From positions 1-15,253 of the forward strand of contig JAPPKT010000298.1 of assembly GCA_028819675.1 (NCBI GenBank): a stretch of 15,253 nt of DNA, written 5' to 3'. A model generated the notes under the pieces. That model saw only the letters and a program-made list of their open reading frames with translations, had not been told where the DNA came from and did no database searches. This DNA comes from Caldilineaceae bacterium. GTDB taxonomy: Bacteria; Chloroflexota; Anaerolineae; Caldilineales; Caldilineaceae. This document shows positions 1 through 7,645 of the stretch, one piece after another (positions within the stretch are counted from its first letter, which is position 1; each line of letters begins with the position of its first letter). The position numbers and the translations under genes are program-made.

Positions 1-1106
1 GTGCGGTAGAAGGCGACCTGGTCTTCGTCGAGTTGGATGCCGAGGCCGGGTGCGGATGGGGGGCGGGCTTCGCCGGCGCGGATGGGGAGGGGGTCCTGGA
101 GGAGGTCGGTGTCATAGAAGAAGGGGCTGAGGATGTCGCAGGGGAAGGTTTCGGCGTCGATGGCCGGGGTTGCCATGGCGAGGTGAATCATGGCGGCGTT
201 GCCAATGCCGAGCTCGAGGTTGCTGCCGACGGTGCAGACGAGGCCGGCGGCTTGGGCGACGGCGGCGACGTTGCGGGTGGGGGCGATGCCGCCCTTGCCG
301 ACGTAGAGGGAGATGACGTCGGCGGCCTGGGCGCGGGCGACGGCCATGGCATCCTGGGGCGAGTAGACTATTTCGTCGGCCATGACAGGCAGATGTGTGC
401 GGCGGCGGACGTCGGCGAGCCAGGAGACGTCCTGGTCGGGTGTGGGCTGCTCGACGAAGTAGATGTCGTAGGGGTAGAGCTGCGGGATTGTCTGGACGGC
501 GGTGCGGACGGACCAGCCGCCGTTGGCGTCTACGCCGAGGCGTACGTCGGGGCCGATTGCTTCACGGACGGCGGCGACGCGGGCCACGTCTTCGGCGGGG
601 TCGAGGCCGACCTTGACTTTCATGGTGTCGAAGCCCTGGTCGACGGCCCAAGCGGCGATGGCGGCGGCCTGTTGGGGCGCCAGGCCGGAGACTGAGAACT
701 TGGTCTTGACGCGGTCGCGGACGGGGCCGCCGAGGAGACGGTAGAGGGGCAGGCCGGCGACCTTGCCGAGGATGTCCCAGAGGGCCATTTCGATGCCGGC
801 CTTGGTGAAGGGGTTGTTGGCGACGGCGGCGTTGACGGCGGCCATGAGGCGCTCGATTTGGGTGGGATCCTGGCCGGTGAGCAGGGGCGCGAGGATACTG
901 CCGATGAAGTGGGCGGCGGTGACCTGATCTTCGCCGCTCCAGATTGGGGTGCAGGAGACTTCGCCAAGGCCCTCGATGCCTTCGTCGGTGTGGATTCTGA
1001 CGAGGAGGAAGGGGGACTCGGTATGGCCGCCGCGGCCGCCGCGGATGGCCCTTTCGGGACTGATGGGAACGTTGACGGGAATTGTTTCGATTCTCGTTAT
1101 CTTCAC
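1..1106 (-). CDS. Enolase-superfamily enzyme (mandelate racemase/muconate lactonizing type), C-terminus cut by window edge
   Basis: Reading the minus strand from the GTG at 1106 gives 368 codons with no stop before the edge, close to the full length of this family. The N-terminal capping domain spans about residues 1-130, followed by the TIM barrel. Visible motifs are KVK (K163 and K165, the KxK base pair), D193 in DANGG, E219 in EQP and D244 in ADE as the three metal ligands, and K271 in VGKGG on the opposite barrel face. These fit abstraction of a proton alpha to a carboxylate with Mg2+, as in MLE-subgroup cycloisomerases, epimerases and acid-sugar dehydratases. The GTG start overlaps the upstream gene's TGA by 4 bp (GTGA), indicating translational coupling. 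Operon context suggests a carboxylated sugar or related acid as substrate, but the exact reaction cannot be assigned. Family call is firm; specificity unknown. Confidence 0.92.
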   Translation of the reverse strand, partial: MKITRIETIPVNVPISPERAIRGGRGGHTESPFLLVRIHTDEGIEGLGEVSCTPIWSGEDQVTAAHFIGSILAPLLTGQDPTQIERLMAAVNAAVANNPFTKAGIEMALWDILGKVAGLPLYRLLGGPVRDRVKTKFSVSGLAPQQAAAIAAWAVDQGFDTMKVKVGLDPAEDVARVAAVREAIGPDVRLGVDANGGWSVRTAVQTIPQLYPYDIYFVEQPTPDQDVSWLADVRRRTHLPVMADEIVYSPQDAMAVARAQAADVISLYVGKGGIAPTRNVAAVAQAAGLVCTVGSNLELGIGNAAMIHLAMATPAIDAETFPCDILSPFFYDTDLLQDPLPIRAGEARPPSAPGLGIQLDEDQVAFYR

Positions 1107-2821
1107 TTGGTACCTTCCCCGTTGGAATAGTCGAATCGATAGGGAATGCCGGGGGCGAGATCGCTGAAGGTGATCGTTGCGTAGCGGCGACCCCAGCGTT
1201 CCTGCCGGCCTGTCTGGCCGGTTGTGCGGGGCGCGCCCAGCGCGGGCGGCAGGAGGAGGGTTGCGGCGGGCAGGGGAGAGGCGGCGTGGAGGGTTCCTCC
1301 TTCAGCGTCGAGTGTGATGCACAGCTGGTCGCGACATTCGGTCCAGTCGAGCCAGTCGTCGGCGGAGAGGATCGGCATTCCCTCGGCGACGGCGGTGTCC
1401 CAGTTGCCCTCGATAAGGGGGCTGGAGTAGGTGGCAAAGCTGACAGGGTGGGAGTTGAGGGCGACGGGCGTGTAGTAGCGGCGGGCGGCACGGCGGATGA
1501 TGGCGCCGGTCTCTTCGAGGGCGCGTTCGACGGGCCATTTGAAGCTGAATACGAATTCGGGGTGGATGAGGCACTCCTCGGTCCAGTGGGTGGGCTGCTG
1601 GAAGCAGTCGATGAGGGCGCCGGCCTCGTCGACGAAGCGGAGTGGACGTCCAGAGCCGCACATATAGCCGAGAAAGGGCGAGACGGCGATGTAGTTGAGG
1701 TCCATGCGGACGCCGAGATCGGAGAGATCGCGGGCGGCGTCAACGTAGCCGCGCCAGCGGACGGCGTGTTGGCGGACCGTGCGGACGGGGCGGCCGAACT
1801 CGCGCTGGTAGCGCTCGATGTTTTGGGCGAGCATGGGTCCGACGAGAGCGCTTTGCGGCTCCTCGATCTTCATCTGGCGCACGGTATCGGCTTCGAGGGC
1901 GGGGTGGACGCTGAAGGTATGGCCGTCGGCTTCCCAGGCCTCGATATGGTCGCGGGTCAGGTTGGTATTGGGAACGACATAGAAGGTGCAGCGGGCCCGG
2001 CGTCGGCGCAGGCCGTCGAGCAGGGTTTCGAACTGGGGGAGAGTCGACCAGTCGTCGTCGCTGGTCATGATGAGAGCGCTGCTCTGGCCGGCTTGGGGGT
2101 AGTACCAGAGGCGCGGGCGGGGCGCGAGCTCCTCGATCAGGCGGGCGAGCAGGGCGGTGTGGAGGTCGGCCTGCGGGATCAGCATCTGCTCCGGCGGAAG
2201 CTGTCCGACGAAGAGCTCGCTGGGGCGGTAGATGCCGTCGAGGCCGGCGAAGCAGAGGTCGACATGGTCGGGGTTGCCCTGGCGGAGGCGGGCGACGGTG
2301 TAGGGGAGGTCGTAGGCGAAGAGGACGGCGGCGCCGCGGCCGACTTGAGTGGACACAACTGCGGGCGTTTCCTCTTCCGTGCCGTTTGCGGAAGTGCGGA
2401 TTGCGGCCAGTTGGCTGATGGTCTCTGCGGCGTCCCACGACCATGCGACGGCGGGGGTCAGGACTTGGACCGATTCGCTGCACAGACCCTGCAAGGCGGT
2501 TTGATTGGTGTCGATGTGCAGCAGGCCGGCGTCGAGGCCGCGGTAGGAGGGACGCAGACCCAGTTCTTCGGTCAGCTGGGGTTCGGGCTGAAAGGCGATG
2601 AGCCGTCCGCCATCCTGCACGAAGTCGACCAGCTGGCCTATGTGGGCGCGGCTGAGCGCGGCGCGCGGCAGGATGATGAGATCGTGCGGGCCAAGGAGAT
2701 TTGCGTCCAGCACGCTGATATCCTCTTCGAAAAAGTCAACGAAGCCTTCCATGCGCAGGATTTCGGCAAGATAGTAGCTGTAGCGGCTGCGGGCTTCTCC
2801 CGCATTGTGGAACAGGAGCAT
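1103..2821 (-). CDS. Polysaccharide-deacetylase-like protein with N-terminal amidotransferase/ThuA-like domain
   Basis: A 572-aa product from the ATG at 2821, chosen because a GAGG ribosome site lies about 8 nt upstream and the protein then begins MLLFHNAGEARSRY; a TTG 36 nt further upstream is the alternative. Residues ~1-230 look like a Rossmann-type GATase1/ThuA-like region (hydrophobic strands such as DLIILPRAAL and GGRLIAFQP). Residues ~245-480 resemble a NodB/glycoside hydrolase-deacetylase barrel: TSDDDW (253-258) matches deacetylase motif 1, and FSVHPAL has a histidine at 306 near the expected motif 2, although the second motif-2 histidine is not evident. A further HP pair is at 458-459. 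The last ~65 residues may form a small beta domain. No signal peptide is seen, so it is probably cytoplasmic. It may remove acyl groups from or otherwise process the imported carbohydrate; activity is unproven. Confidence 0.75.
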   Translation of the reverse strand: MLLFHNAGEARSRYSYYLAEILRMEGFVDFFEEDISVLDANLLGPHDLIILPRAALSRAHIGQLVDFVQDGGRLIAFQPEPQLTEELGLRPSYRGLDAGLLHIDTNQTALQGLCSESVQVLTPAVAWSWDAAETISQLAAIRTSANGTEEETPAVVSTQVGRGAAVLFAYDLPYTVARLRQGNPDHVDLCFAGLDGIYRPSELFVGQLPPEQMLIPQADLHTALLARLIEELAPRPRLWYYPQAGQSSALIMTSDDDWSTLPQFETLLDGLRRRRARCTFYVVPNTNLTRDHIEAWEADGHTFSVHPALEADTVRQMKIEEPQSALVGPMLAQNIERYQREFGRPVRTVRQHAVRWRGYVDAARDLSDLGVRMDLNYIAVSPFLGYMCGSGRPLRFVDEAGALIDCFQQPTHWTEECLIHPEFVFSFKWPVERALEETGAIIRRAARRYYTPVALNSHPVSFATYSSPLIEGNWDTAVAEGMPILSADDWLDWTECRDQLCITLDAEGGTLHAASPLPAATLLLPPALGAPRTTGQTGRQERWGRRYATITFSDLAPGIPYRFDYSNGEGTK

Positions 2822-2912
2822 AGTTGGGGCCTCGTTCTCTGTAGGTGGGCCGGTCAACGGTAGAGCAGCCCTCGTGAAGTACTTTTTCTGCGTTGCGTTG
2901 GAAACAAGCTTA

Positions 2913-4028
2913 TCAGTCGAAGGTTGGAATGGCGATTGCGCCGCCTCCCTGCTGGGCGGATTGGAGGGCGCAGATACCGGCGGCGATGGAGCGGGCGGCC
3001 TCGCGGGGGCCGATGGCGGGCTCTTCGTCGTCGATGATGGCTTTGAGGAAGTGTTGGGCCTGCTCGATCTCCATGGTGCCGTGTCCGAGGGAATGCCGGC
3101 GCTGGATGGCGGGATTGCTCCAGTTGGGCACGGAGACGGGCGCCATGCGGCGGGCGCCGGCGATCCTGTCGTGGTAGTGATAGTTGATGGTGTCCTCGAT
3201 TGCGCCGCCCTGGTCGCGGGTACGTTCGAAGGAGCCGGCGCTGCCGTAGACGGAATAGTAGAGGCAGTAGGGGCGGACCATGCCGTAGGATACGGTCACT
3301 TTGGCGGCGGCGCCGTTGGTTGCTTTGAAGAGGGCGACGGTGGTGTGGGTGGTCTGCCAGCGGGACTGTTGTTGGGCGTGATAGGCCTGGGCTTCGATGA
3401 AGTCGACGCCCATGAGCCAGCGCAGGGTGTCGATGGCGTGGGGGCCGCCGCCGAGGAGGGTGGTCTGGGGCGTGTGCGGGTGGATGCGCCAGTGGTCGGG
3501 TGGGCGGTCTCTGACGATGTCGTGCATGGTGTGGAGGTATTCGCCCTCGCCGTAGAAGATTTCGCCGAGGTCGCCGGTGCGTATCATGCGCTGCACGTCG
3601 CGCAGGCAGAAGGCGTAGCGGACCTGGTTGCCCATGTGGTATTTGAGGCCGTGACGGTCGGTGAGCTCGATGATGCGCCGACACTCTTCGAGGGTAGTCG
3701 CCATTGGGATCTCGGAGAGGACGTGCTTGCCGGCTTCGAGGGCCATGATGGCGTGGCGGCCGTGGAGGTGATCGGGGGTGGCGACGACGATGAGATCGAT
3801 GCGGGGGTCGTCGAGCATGGCTTCGTAGGTGGGGAAGCGGGTATCGACGCCGAATTCGTGTGCTATGCGGGCGGCGAGGTGATGATCCTGGTCGCAGAGG
3901 GCGGTGACGGTGGCGCCGTCCAGGAGTTGGAAGGCGCGCAGGTGGGAGCGGCCCTGGCCGAGGCCGAGTACGCCGACGCGGATGGTCCCTTTGTGTTTAG
4001 ACGACGCATGTCCGTTCGAGTTTTCCAT
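2913..4028 (-). CDS. Gfo/Idh/MocA-family NAD(P)-dependent oxidoreductase
   Basis: A 371-aa protein of normal family length. An N-terminal Rossmann fold starts with VGVLGLGQG (glycines 22, 24 and 26) and continues with VVATPDHLHG (~81-90). At the position of the usual EKP motif it reads SEIP (105-108), so the lysine normally contributing to catalysis and cofactor binding is isoleucine. The C-terminal alpha/beta domain includes GGGPHAIDTLRW (193-204), matching the family's conserved Gly-rich, Asp/His segment. The family oxidises or reduces sugar hydroxyls, inositols or related substrates. The ATG at 4028 has only a weak AAGAG ribosome site about 10 nt upstream. It lies 26 bp after the permease gene and 91 bp before the deacetylase-like gene, so it is probably cotranscribed with the transporter and acts on the imported sugar. 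Substrate unknown. Confidence 0.93.
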   Translation of the reverse strand: MENSNGHASSKHKGTIRVGVLGLGQGRSHLRAFQLLDGATVTALCDQDHHLAARIAHEFGVDTRFPTYEAMLDDPRIDLIVVATPDHLHGRHAIMALEAGKHVLSEIPMATTLEECRRIIELTDRHGLKYHMGNQVRYAFCLRDVQRMIRTGDLGEIFYGEGEYLHTMHDIVRDRPPDHWRIHPHTPQTTLLGGGPHAIDTLRWLMGVDFIEAQAYHAQQQSRWQTTHTTVALFKATNGAAAKVTVSYGMVRPYCLYYSVYGSAGSFERTRDQGGAIEDTINYHYHDRIAGARRMAPVSVPNWSNPAIQRRHSLGHGTMEIEQAQHFLKAIIDDEEPAIGPREAARSIAAGICALQSAQQGGGAIAIPTFD

Positions 4029-4054
4029 TTGCGTTTACTCTTCGCCAGTGATGC

Positions 4055-4978
4055 TCACTGTTTGACACCGGTAAAGACGATACCTTGTATAAAGTAGCGC
4101 TGGGCGAGGGCATAGAGCAGGATGCAGGGGAAGCTGACCATGACGCTGGCCGCCATGAGCAGGTGCCACTGCGTGACCTGATAGCCGCGGAAGAGGTTGA
4201 TGCCGAGGGCGAGGGTGTATTTCTCGGTGGTGCTGAGGAAGATGAGCGGGTTGAAGAAATCGTTCCAGTGGTTGAGGAAGGAGAAGACGGCGACAACGCC
4301 GAGGGCGGGGCGCGACTGGGGCAGAATGATGTGACGATAGATGCCGAAGGTGCTGGCGCCGTCGATGCGGCCGGCGTCGTCGAGGTCGAGGGGCAGGCGC
4401 ATGTAGAATTGGCGCAGCAGGAAGATGAAGAAGGCGCCGCCGCCGAGCCAGTAGGGCACGATGAGGGGGGCGTAGGTGTCGAGCCAGCCGAGAATGCGAA
4501 AGAGAATGAAGGTGGGGATGAGGGTGACCTGATAGGGGATCATAATGGTGGCGAGCAGGATCAGGAAGAGCAGGTCGCGTCCGGGGAAACGGAGACGGGC
4601 GAAGCCGAAGGCGACGAGGCTGGAGGAGATCAGCTGGCCGAGCAGGGCGAGTGCGGTGACGAAGACGGTGTTCCAGGCAAAGCGGACGAAGGGGATCGCC
4701 TCAAGTACGGCGGGGTAGTTTTCAGGGCGCCACGGGTTGGGGATCCATTCAGGCGGGAAGATGAAGATGCGGCCACTGTCCTTGAGGCTGGAGGAGAGTA
4801 GCCAGACGAGGGGGATCATCATCACGCAGGCGCCGGCAAAGAGGATGGGATAGATGATGAGCTTCTGGAGCAGGTCGCGGCGGCGTCTGCTGGCCAGCCA
4901 GTGGGGGGAGGCTGGAGCGGCGCCGAGCTCGATCTGTCCGCCGTCAGTGACGGGTGCGGGGCGGCGTGTGTTGCTCAC
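4055..4978 (-). CDS. ABC sugar transporter permease, MalG-type (CUT1)
   Basis: A 307-aa inner-membrane protein. After a ~35-residue cytoplasmic N-terminus with an RRRR patch (31-34), six hydrophobic segments are visible, near 39-61, 102-125, 136-157, 170-190, 226-248 and 275-295. The cytoplasmic EAA loop, which docks onto the ATPase, reads DDAGRIDGASTFGIYRHIILP (200-220), with the conserved Gly and the IxLP ending. Typical of the second permease of CUT1 importers for oligosaccharides, glycerol-phosphate or uronides. Its ATG overlaps the stop of the upstream permease gene by 4 bp (ATGA), so the two are translationally coupled. No ATPase is encoded nearby. Family call is certain; ligand unknown. 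Confidence 0.97.
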   Translation of the reverse strand: MSNTRRPAPVTDGGQIELGAAPASPHWLASRRRRDLLQKLIIYPILFAGACVMMIPLVWLLSSSLKDSGRIFIFPPEWIPNPWRPENYPAVLEAIPFVRFAWNTVFVTALALLGQLISSSLVAFGFARLRFPGRDLLFLILLATIMIPYQVTLIPTFILFRILGWLDTYAPLIVPYWLGGGAFFIFLLRQFYMRLPLDLDDAGRIDGASTFGIYRHIILPQSRPALGVVAVFSFLNHWNDFFNPLIFLSTTEKYTLALGINLFRGYQVTQWHLLMAASVMVSFPCILLYALAQRYFIQGIVFTGVKQ

Positions 4979-5895
4979 CTCTGCCTCAGCTCGCCTTCAT
5001 AGTAGACCCAGAGCGCGGAGGAGCGGAAGACCACTATTGTAAGTACCAGAATCACGGCAAACAGGACCCAGGCCAGAGCGGAAGCGTAGCCCATGCGGAA
5101 GAACTGAAAGGCGTTCTGGTAGAGATAGAGCACGTAGAAGAGGGTGGCGTAGCGGGGGCCGCCCTCGGTCATGATGAAAGGCTGCACGAAGATCTGGAAG
5201 GATGCGATCATGTTGATGACGAGGTTGAAGAAGATCACCGGTGTCATCATTGGAATGGTGACGTTGCGGAACTTCACCCAGACGCCGGCGCCGTCGATTT
5301 CGGCGGCTTCGTAGAGGTCGGTGGGGATGCCCTGGAGGCCGGCGAGGTAGATGAGCATGGGTGCGCCGACGGTCCAGAGGCTCATGAGAATCAGCGAAGG
5401 CAGGGCCCAGCGCGTGTGTCCCAGCCAGAGGGGGCCATCGATGCCGACCAGGGCCAGCATCATATTGAGGAGGCCGAACTCGGGGTTGAAGATCCAGAGC
5501 CAGAGCATGGTGCTGGCAATGACGGGAACCAGTGAGGGGATGTAGTAGACGGTGCGCCAGAGGCTGACGAAGCGCACTTTCTGATTCATGAGGAGGGCGA
5601 CGGCGAAGGAGAGGGCCAGACCCATGGGCACGCTGGCGAAGACGTAGATGGACGAAACTTTGAGCGCCTGCCAGAAGAGGCGGTCATTGACCAGTTGATC
5701 GAAGTTGCGCAGCCCGACGAAGGTGGGCGGGCGGATTACTTCATAGTCGGTCAGGCTCAGATAGAATGAGGCGATGATGGGGCCGACGACAAAGAGTACG
5801 AGGCCGACCAGCCAGGGCATGATGAAGAGGTAGCCCTCGAACGCCTCGCGACGGATGTGGGCGGGCATCCGCCGGAATGCAGGCAGCAGTTGCAT
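4975..5895 (-). CDS. ABC sugar transporter permease, MalF-type (CUT1)
   Basis: A 306-aa protein from the ATG at 5895; a TTG four codons upstream (5907) is possible but neither has a clear Shine-Dalgarno sequence. Six membrane segments are recognisable, starting with EGYLFIMPWLVGLVLFVVGP, which is characteristic of the first CUT1 permease. The EAA loop reads YEAAEIDGAGVWVKFRNVTIP, a canonical ATPase-docking motif. It forms the heterodimeric channel with the downstream 4-bp-overlapping MalG-type protein and takes substrate from the lipoprotein encoded upstream. A strong hairpin sits between that lipoprotein gene and this one; together with the weak ribosome site, this suggests lower expression of the permeases than of the binding protein. 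Confidence 0.97.
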   Translation of the reverse strand: MQLLPAFRRMPAHIRREAFEGYLFIMPWLVGLVLFVVGPIIASFYLSLTDYEVIRPPTFVGLRNFDQLVNDRLFWQALKVSSIYVFASVPMGLALSFAVALLMNQKVRFVSLWRTVYYIPSLVPVIASTMLWLWIFNPEFGLLNMMLALVGIDGPLWLGHTRWALPSLILMSLWTVGAPMLIYLAGLQGIPTDLYEAAEIDGAGVWVKFRNVTIPMMTPVIFFNLVINMIASFQIFVQPFIMTEGGPRYATLFYVLYLYQNAFQFFRMGYASALAWVLFAVILVLTIVVFRSSALWVYYEGELRQR

Positions 5896-5911
5896 GGTAG
5901 TGACCAAACAG

Positions 5912-5944
5912 AATGGGGAGACGGCAGTTCACCGTCTCCCCATT
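5912..5944 (-). terminator. Intercistronic hairpin between binding-protein and permease genes (attenuator or mRNA stabiliser)
   Basis: A perfect 13-bp inverted repeat, AATGGGGAGACGG at 5912-5924 and its complement at 5932-5944, encloses a 7-nt loop. It lies 19 bp after the stop of the binding-protein gene and 16 bp before the permease ATG. On the minus-strand transcript the 3' arm runs into ATTCTGTTTGG, which is only moderately U-rich, so it is likely a partial terminator or a 3'-end RNase barrier rather than a full stop. In known sugar operons such as malEFG, a structure at this place keeps the binding protein in excess over the permeases; applying that here is inference. Confidence 0.8.
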
Positions 5945-5963
5945 TTCTGTTGCATAGGAGGGT

Positions 5964-7283
5964 CTACTGGTCCCACTCGGCGGGGCGGCGGGCGAAGATC
6001 TCTTCGACGGCGGCGCAGGCGCGTTCGGTGGCTTCTTCAACGGTGGCCTCGCCGGACCAGACGACGGAGAGCTCCTGGCCGACGGCGCTCCACCATTCGC
6101 CGGTGTCGGGCGTCGGATAGTAGTCGTGACCGTAGTTGGCGAAGTCGCTGGTGGCAACGCTGATGTCCTGGGGCTGGTGGAGGGCGAGGTAGGCTTCGCT
6201 TTCCACGACTGCGGTCAGTCCGGGCACGCCGTTGGCCATCATACCGGTCTGGCCGCCCTCGCCCATGAGGAACTTGACGAGCTGCCAGGACTCTTCAATA
6301 TGGTCGCTACTGCTGAGGACGGACCAGGCGTTGGAGCCCATCTGGACGCTGCGGATGCCGGTATCGGGGTGGGCGGGCATGTGGGCGAAGTCCCAGTCGA
6401 AGCCGGCCTGGCGGATCTGACCTTCCTGCCAGGTGCCGCCGAAGTAGATGGCGACCTTGCCGGTGAGGAAGGGATTCTCCTGCCCCTGCAGGGTAACCGG
6501 TGCGGGCATGACCTCGTGCAGGAAGATGAGGTCGGCTATGTACTGGAGGCCGGCCTGTGATTCGGGGGAGGTCAGGGTACAGCTGGCGCGGTCGTCGCTG
6601 AGGACGGTGCCGCCGGCGCCGTGGATGAAGGAGGCGCCCCAGTAGGGGGGATTGAGCGGGCTGAAGTAGAGACCCCACTGGTCGTTGTCGGGGTCGGTGA
6701 GCTGCTGGGCGTAGGAGAGCATGTCGTCCCAGGTCCAGTCGGCGGAGGGGAAGTCGAGTCCGGCCGCGGCCAGCAGGTCCTTGTTAATGTAGAGGACCTG
6801 GCCGCCGGCGTAGAGGAGACCGCCGTAGAGGCCGCCCTTCCAGCCCCATTCGGGCTCCATGTCGTAGAAGTAGGCGTCCATGTCGACCTGGTCGGCCTCG
6901 ATGAAGGGTACCAGGTCCACAAACATGCCGCGGGCGGCGCCGGGGATGACCCAGTTCATCTGGTTGATGGTGATGTCGGGGGCGGTGCCGGCGGCGAACT
7001 CGGTCTGCAGTTTGTCCCAGTAGGCGTCGATGGGACGGAACTCGACTTTCACGCTGATGTTGGGATTCTGCTCGCGGAAGCCGTCGATGGTCTGCTCCAG
7101 TGTATTGTTCCAGGCGTCGCCGAGGCCGTAGGAAGCGAGGCGGATTTCGACCATTTCGGCGCCGGATCCACCGTCACCGCCGGCGGGGGCGGCGATGGGG
7201 GCGCAGGCGCTGAGCAGGAAAAGGCACAGAATGGAAATTGCAAGCGGTGTCTGGAATCTGGTTCTTCCGGAATACAACTTCAT
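5964..7283 (-). CDS. ABC sugar transporter extracellular solute-binding lipoprotein (family 1)
   Basis: A 439-aa lipoprotein. The ATG at 7283 is set by an excellent AGGAGGT ribosome site 8 nt upstream and by the signal peptide that follows: a basic start, the hydrophobic stretch PLAISILCLFLL, and the lipobox LSAC with Cys27 as lipidation site. A flexible Ala/Gly linker (28-41) leads into a family-1 binding-protein fold, with the typical segments YWDKLQTEFAAGTAPDI (~89-105) and, later, FLTGKVAIYFGGTWQ. Many aromatic residues (WGWKGGLYGG, YYPTPDTGEWW) suit carbohydrate stacking. It acts outside the membrane, delivering a sugar to the two permeases encoded downstream. It is the promoter-proximal gene of this operon and probably the most highly expressed. 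The reading frame extends upstream to 7490, but that part lacks start signals. Ligand cannot be named. Confidence 0.96.
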   Translation of the reverse strand: MKLYSGRTRFQTPLAISILCLFLLSACAPIAAPAGGDGGSGAEMVEIRLASYGLGDAWNNTLEQTIDGFREQNPNISVKVEFRPIDAYWDKLQTEFAAGTAPDITINQMNWVIPGAARGMFVDLVPFIEADQVDMDAYFYDMEPEWGWKGGLYGGLLYAGGQVLYINKDLLAAAGLDFPSADWTWDDMLSYAQQLTDPDNDQWGLYFSPLNPPYWGASFIHGAGGTVLSDDRASCTLTSPESQAGLQYIADLIFLHEVMPAPVTLQGQENPFLTGKVAIYFGGTWQEGQIRQAGFDWDFAHMPAHPDTGIRSVQMGSNAWSVLSSSDHIEESWQLVKFLMGEGGQTGMMANGVPGLTAVVESEAYLALHQPQDISVATSDFANYGHDYYPTPDTGEWWSAVGQELSVVWSGEATVEEATERACAAVEEIFARRPAEWDQ

Positions 7284-7291
7284 TGAAGGGG

Positions 7292-7298
7292 ACCTCCT
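7292..7298 (-). promoter_or_regulatory. Strong Shine-Dalgarno sequence of the binding-protein gene
   Basis: The minus strand reads AGGAGGT, fully complementary to the 16S anti-SD core, 8 nt before the ATG at 7283. This fixes the start at 7283 instead of in-frame upstream codons, and predicts high translation. Confidence 0.9.
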
Positions 7299-7375
7299 GG
7301 CGCTATGGATTGAAGATGGGGATTGGACGGTCATCGGGCCGGTGTTGGTGGTCCGGCTGATGCACACGTTTCGGA

Positions 7376-7403
7376 AGTATATCAGTTTTGGGAGAGAAGC
7401 CAA
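7376..7403 (-). promoter_or_regulatory. Candidate sigma70-type promoter of the sugar operon
   Basis: On the minus strand TTGGCT (7403-7398) and TATACT (7381-7376) are separated by 16 bp. The -10 matches 5 of 6 and the -35 matches 4 of 6 consensus positions. Transcription would start near 7369, giving a ~85-nt leader before the lipoprotein gene. I saw no convincing LacI/ROK palindrome next to it. The rest of the 362-bp gap (7284-7645) holds the opposing promoter at 7569 and G-rich sequence with no supportable gene. Confidence 0.55.
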
Positions 7404-7568
7404 TTCCAGCAGGGCCTGGGGAGATCGCGGGGGTTCAGGAGTCGGTGCGGGGGCGTCGTGCGGCCGCAGTTCGGGGTGGCGAAGGGACAAATCGGCGGGG
7501 ATGACCGGCCTATTGGGGCCTAGCGGGGCCGCTTCGCCATCAGGTTTTACGAAATTTGAAATTGGGGG

Positions 7569-7597
7569 TTGACTTTTTTAAGATTCTTGTGTATTAT
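7569..7597 (+). promoter_or_regulatory. Near-consensus sigma70-type promoter of the middle operon
   Basis: TTGACT (7569-7574), a 17-bp spacer, then TATTAT (7592-7597). Each hexamer matches 5 of 6 consensus positions at ideal spacing, inside a locally AT-rich stretch (7550-7635) unlike its GC-rich surroundings. Predicted start is near 7604, giving a ~40-nt leader with an AAAGGAAGG ribosome site before the ATG at 7646. Confidence 0.8.
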
Positions 7598-7645
7598 GTT
7601 GAGAATATTGTTACGTGATTTCAGAAAATCAAAGGAAGGCAGCAG

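Noticed and set aside
33..695. Open frame of 220 codons on the + strand near the left edge
   Set aside because: Antisense to the enolase-superfamily gene, which has all active-site motifs in the minus frame.
1082..2863. Open frame of 593 codons on the + strand opposite the deacetylase-like gene
   Set aside because: The opposite strand has a protein with recognisable motifs and coupled start/stop overlaps. The antisense product is low-complexity Gly/Ala/Val/Asp/Glu, expected from G-rich strand bias.
2805..4097. Open frame of 430 codons on the + strand opposite the oxidoreductase gene
   Set aside because: Low-complexity antisense translation of a clear Gfo/Idh/MocA gene; no ribosome site.
7360..7400. 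LacI-type operator near the sugar-operon promoter
   Set aside because: A GAAACG half-site is present but no matching palindromic half was found.
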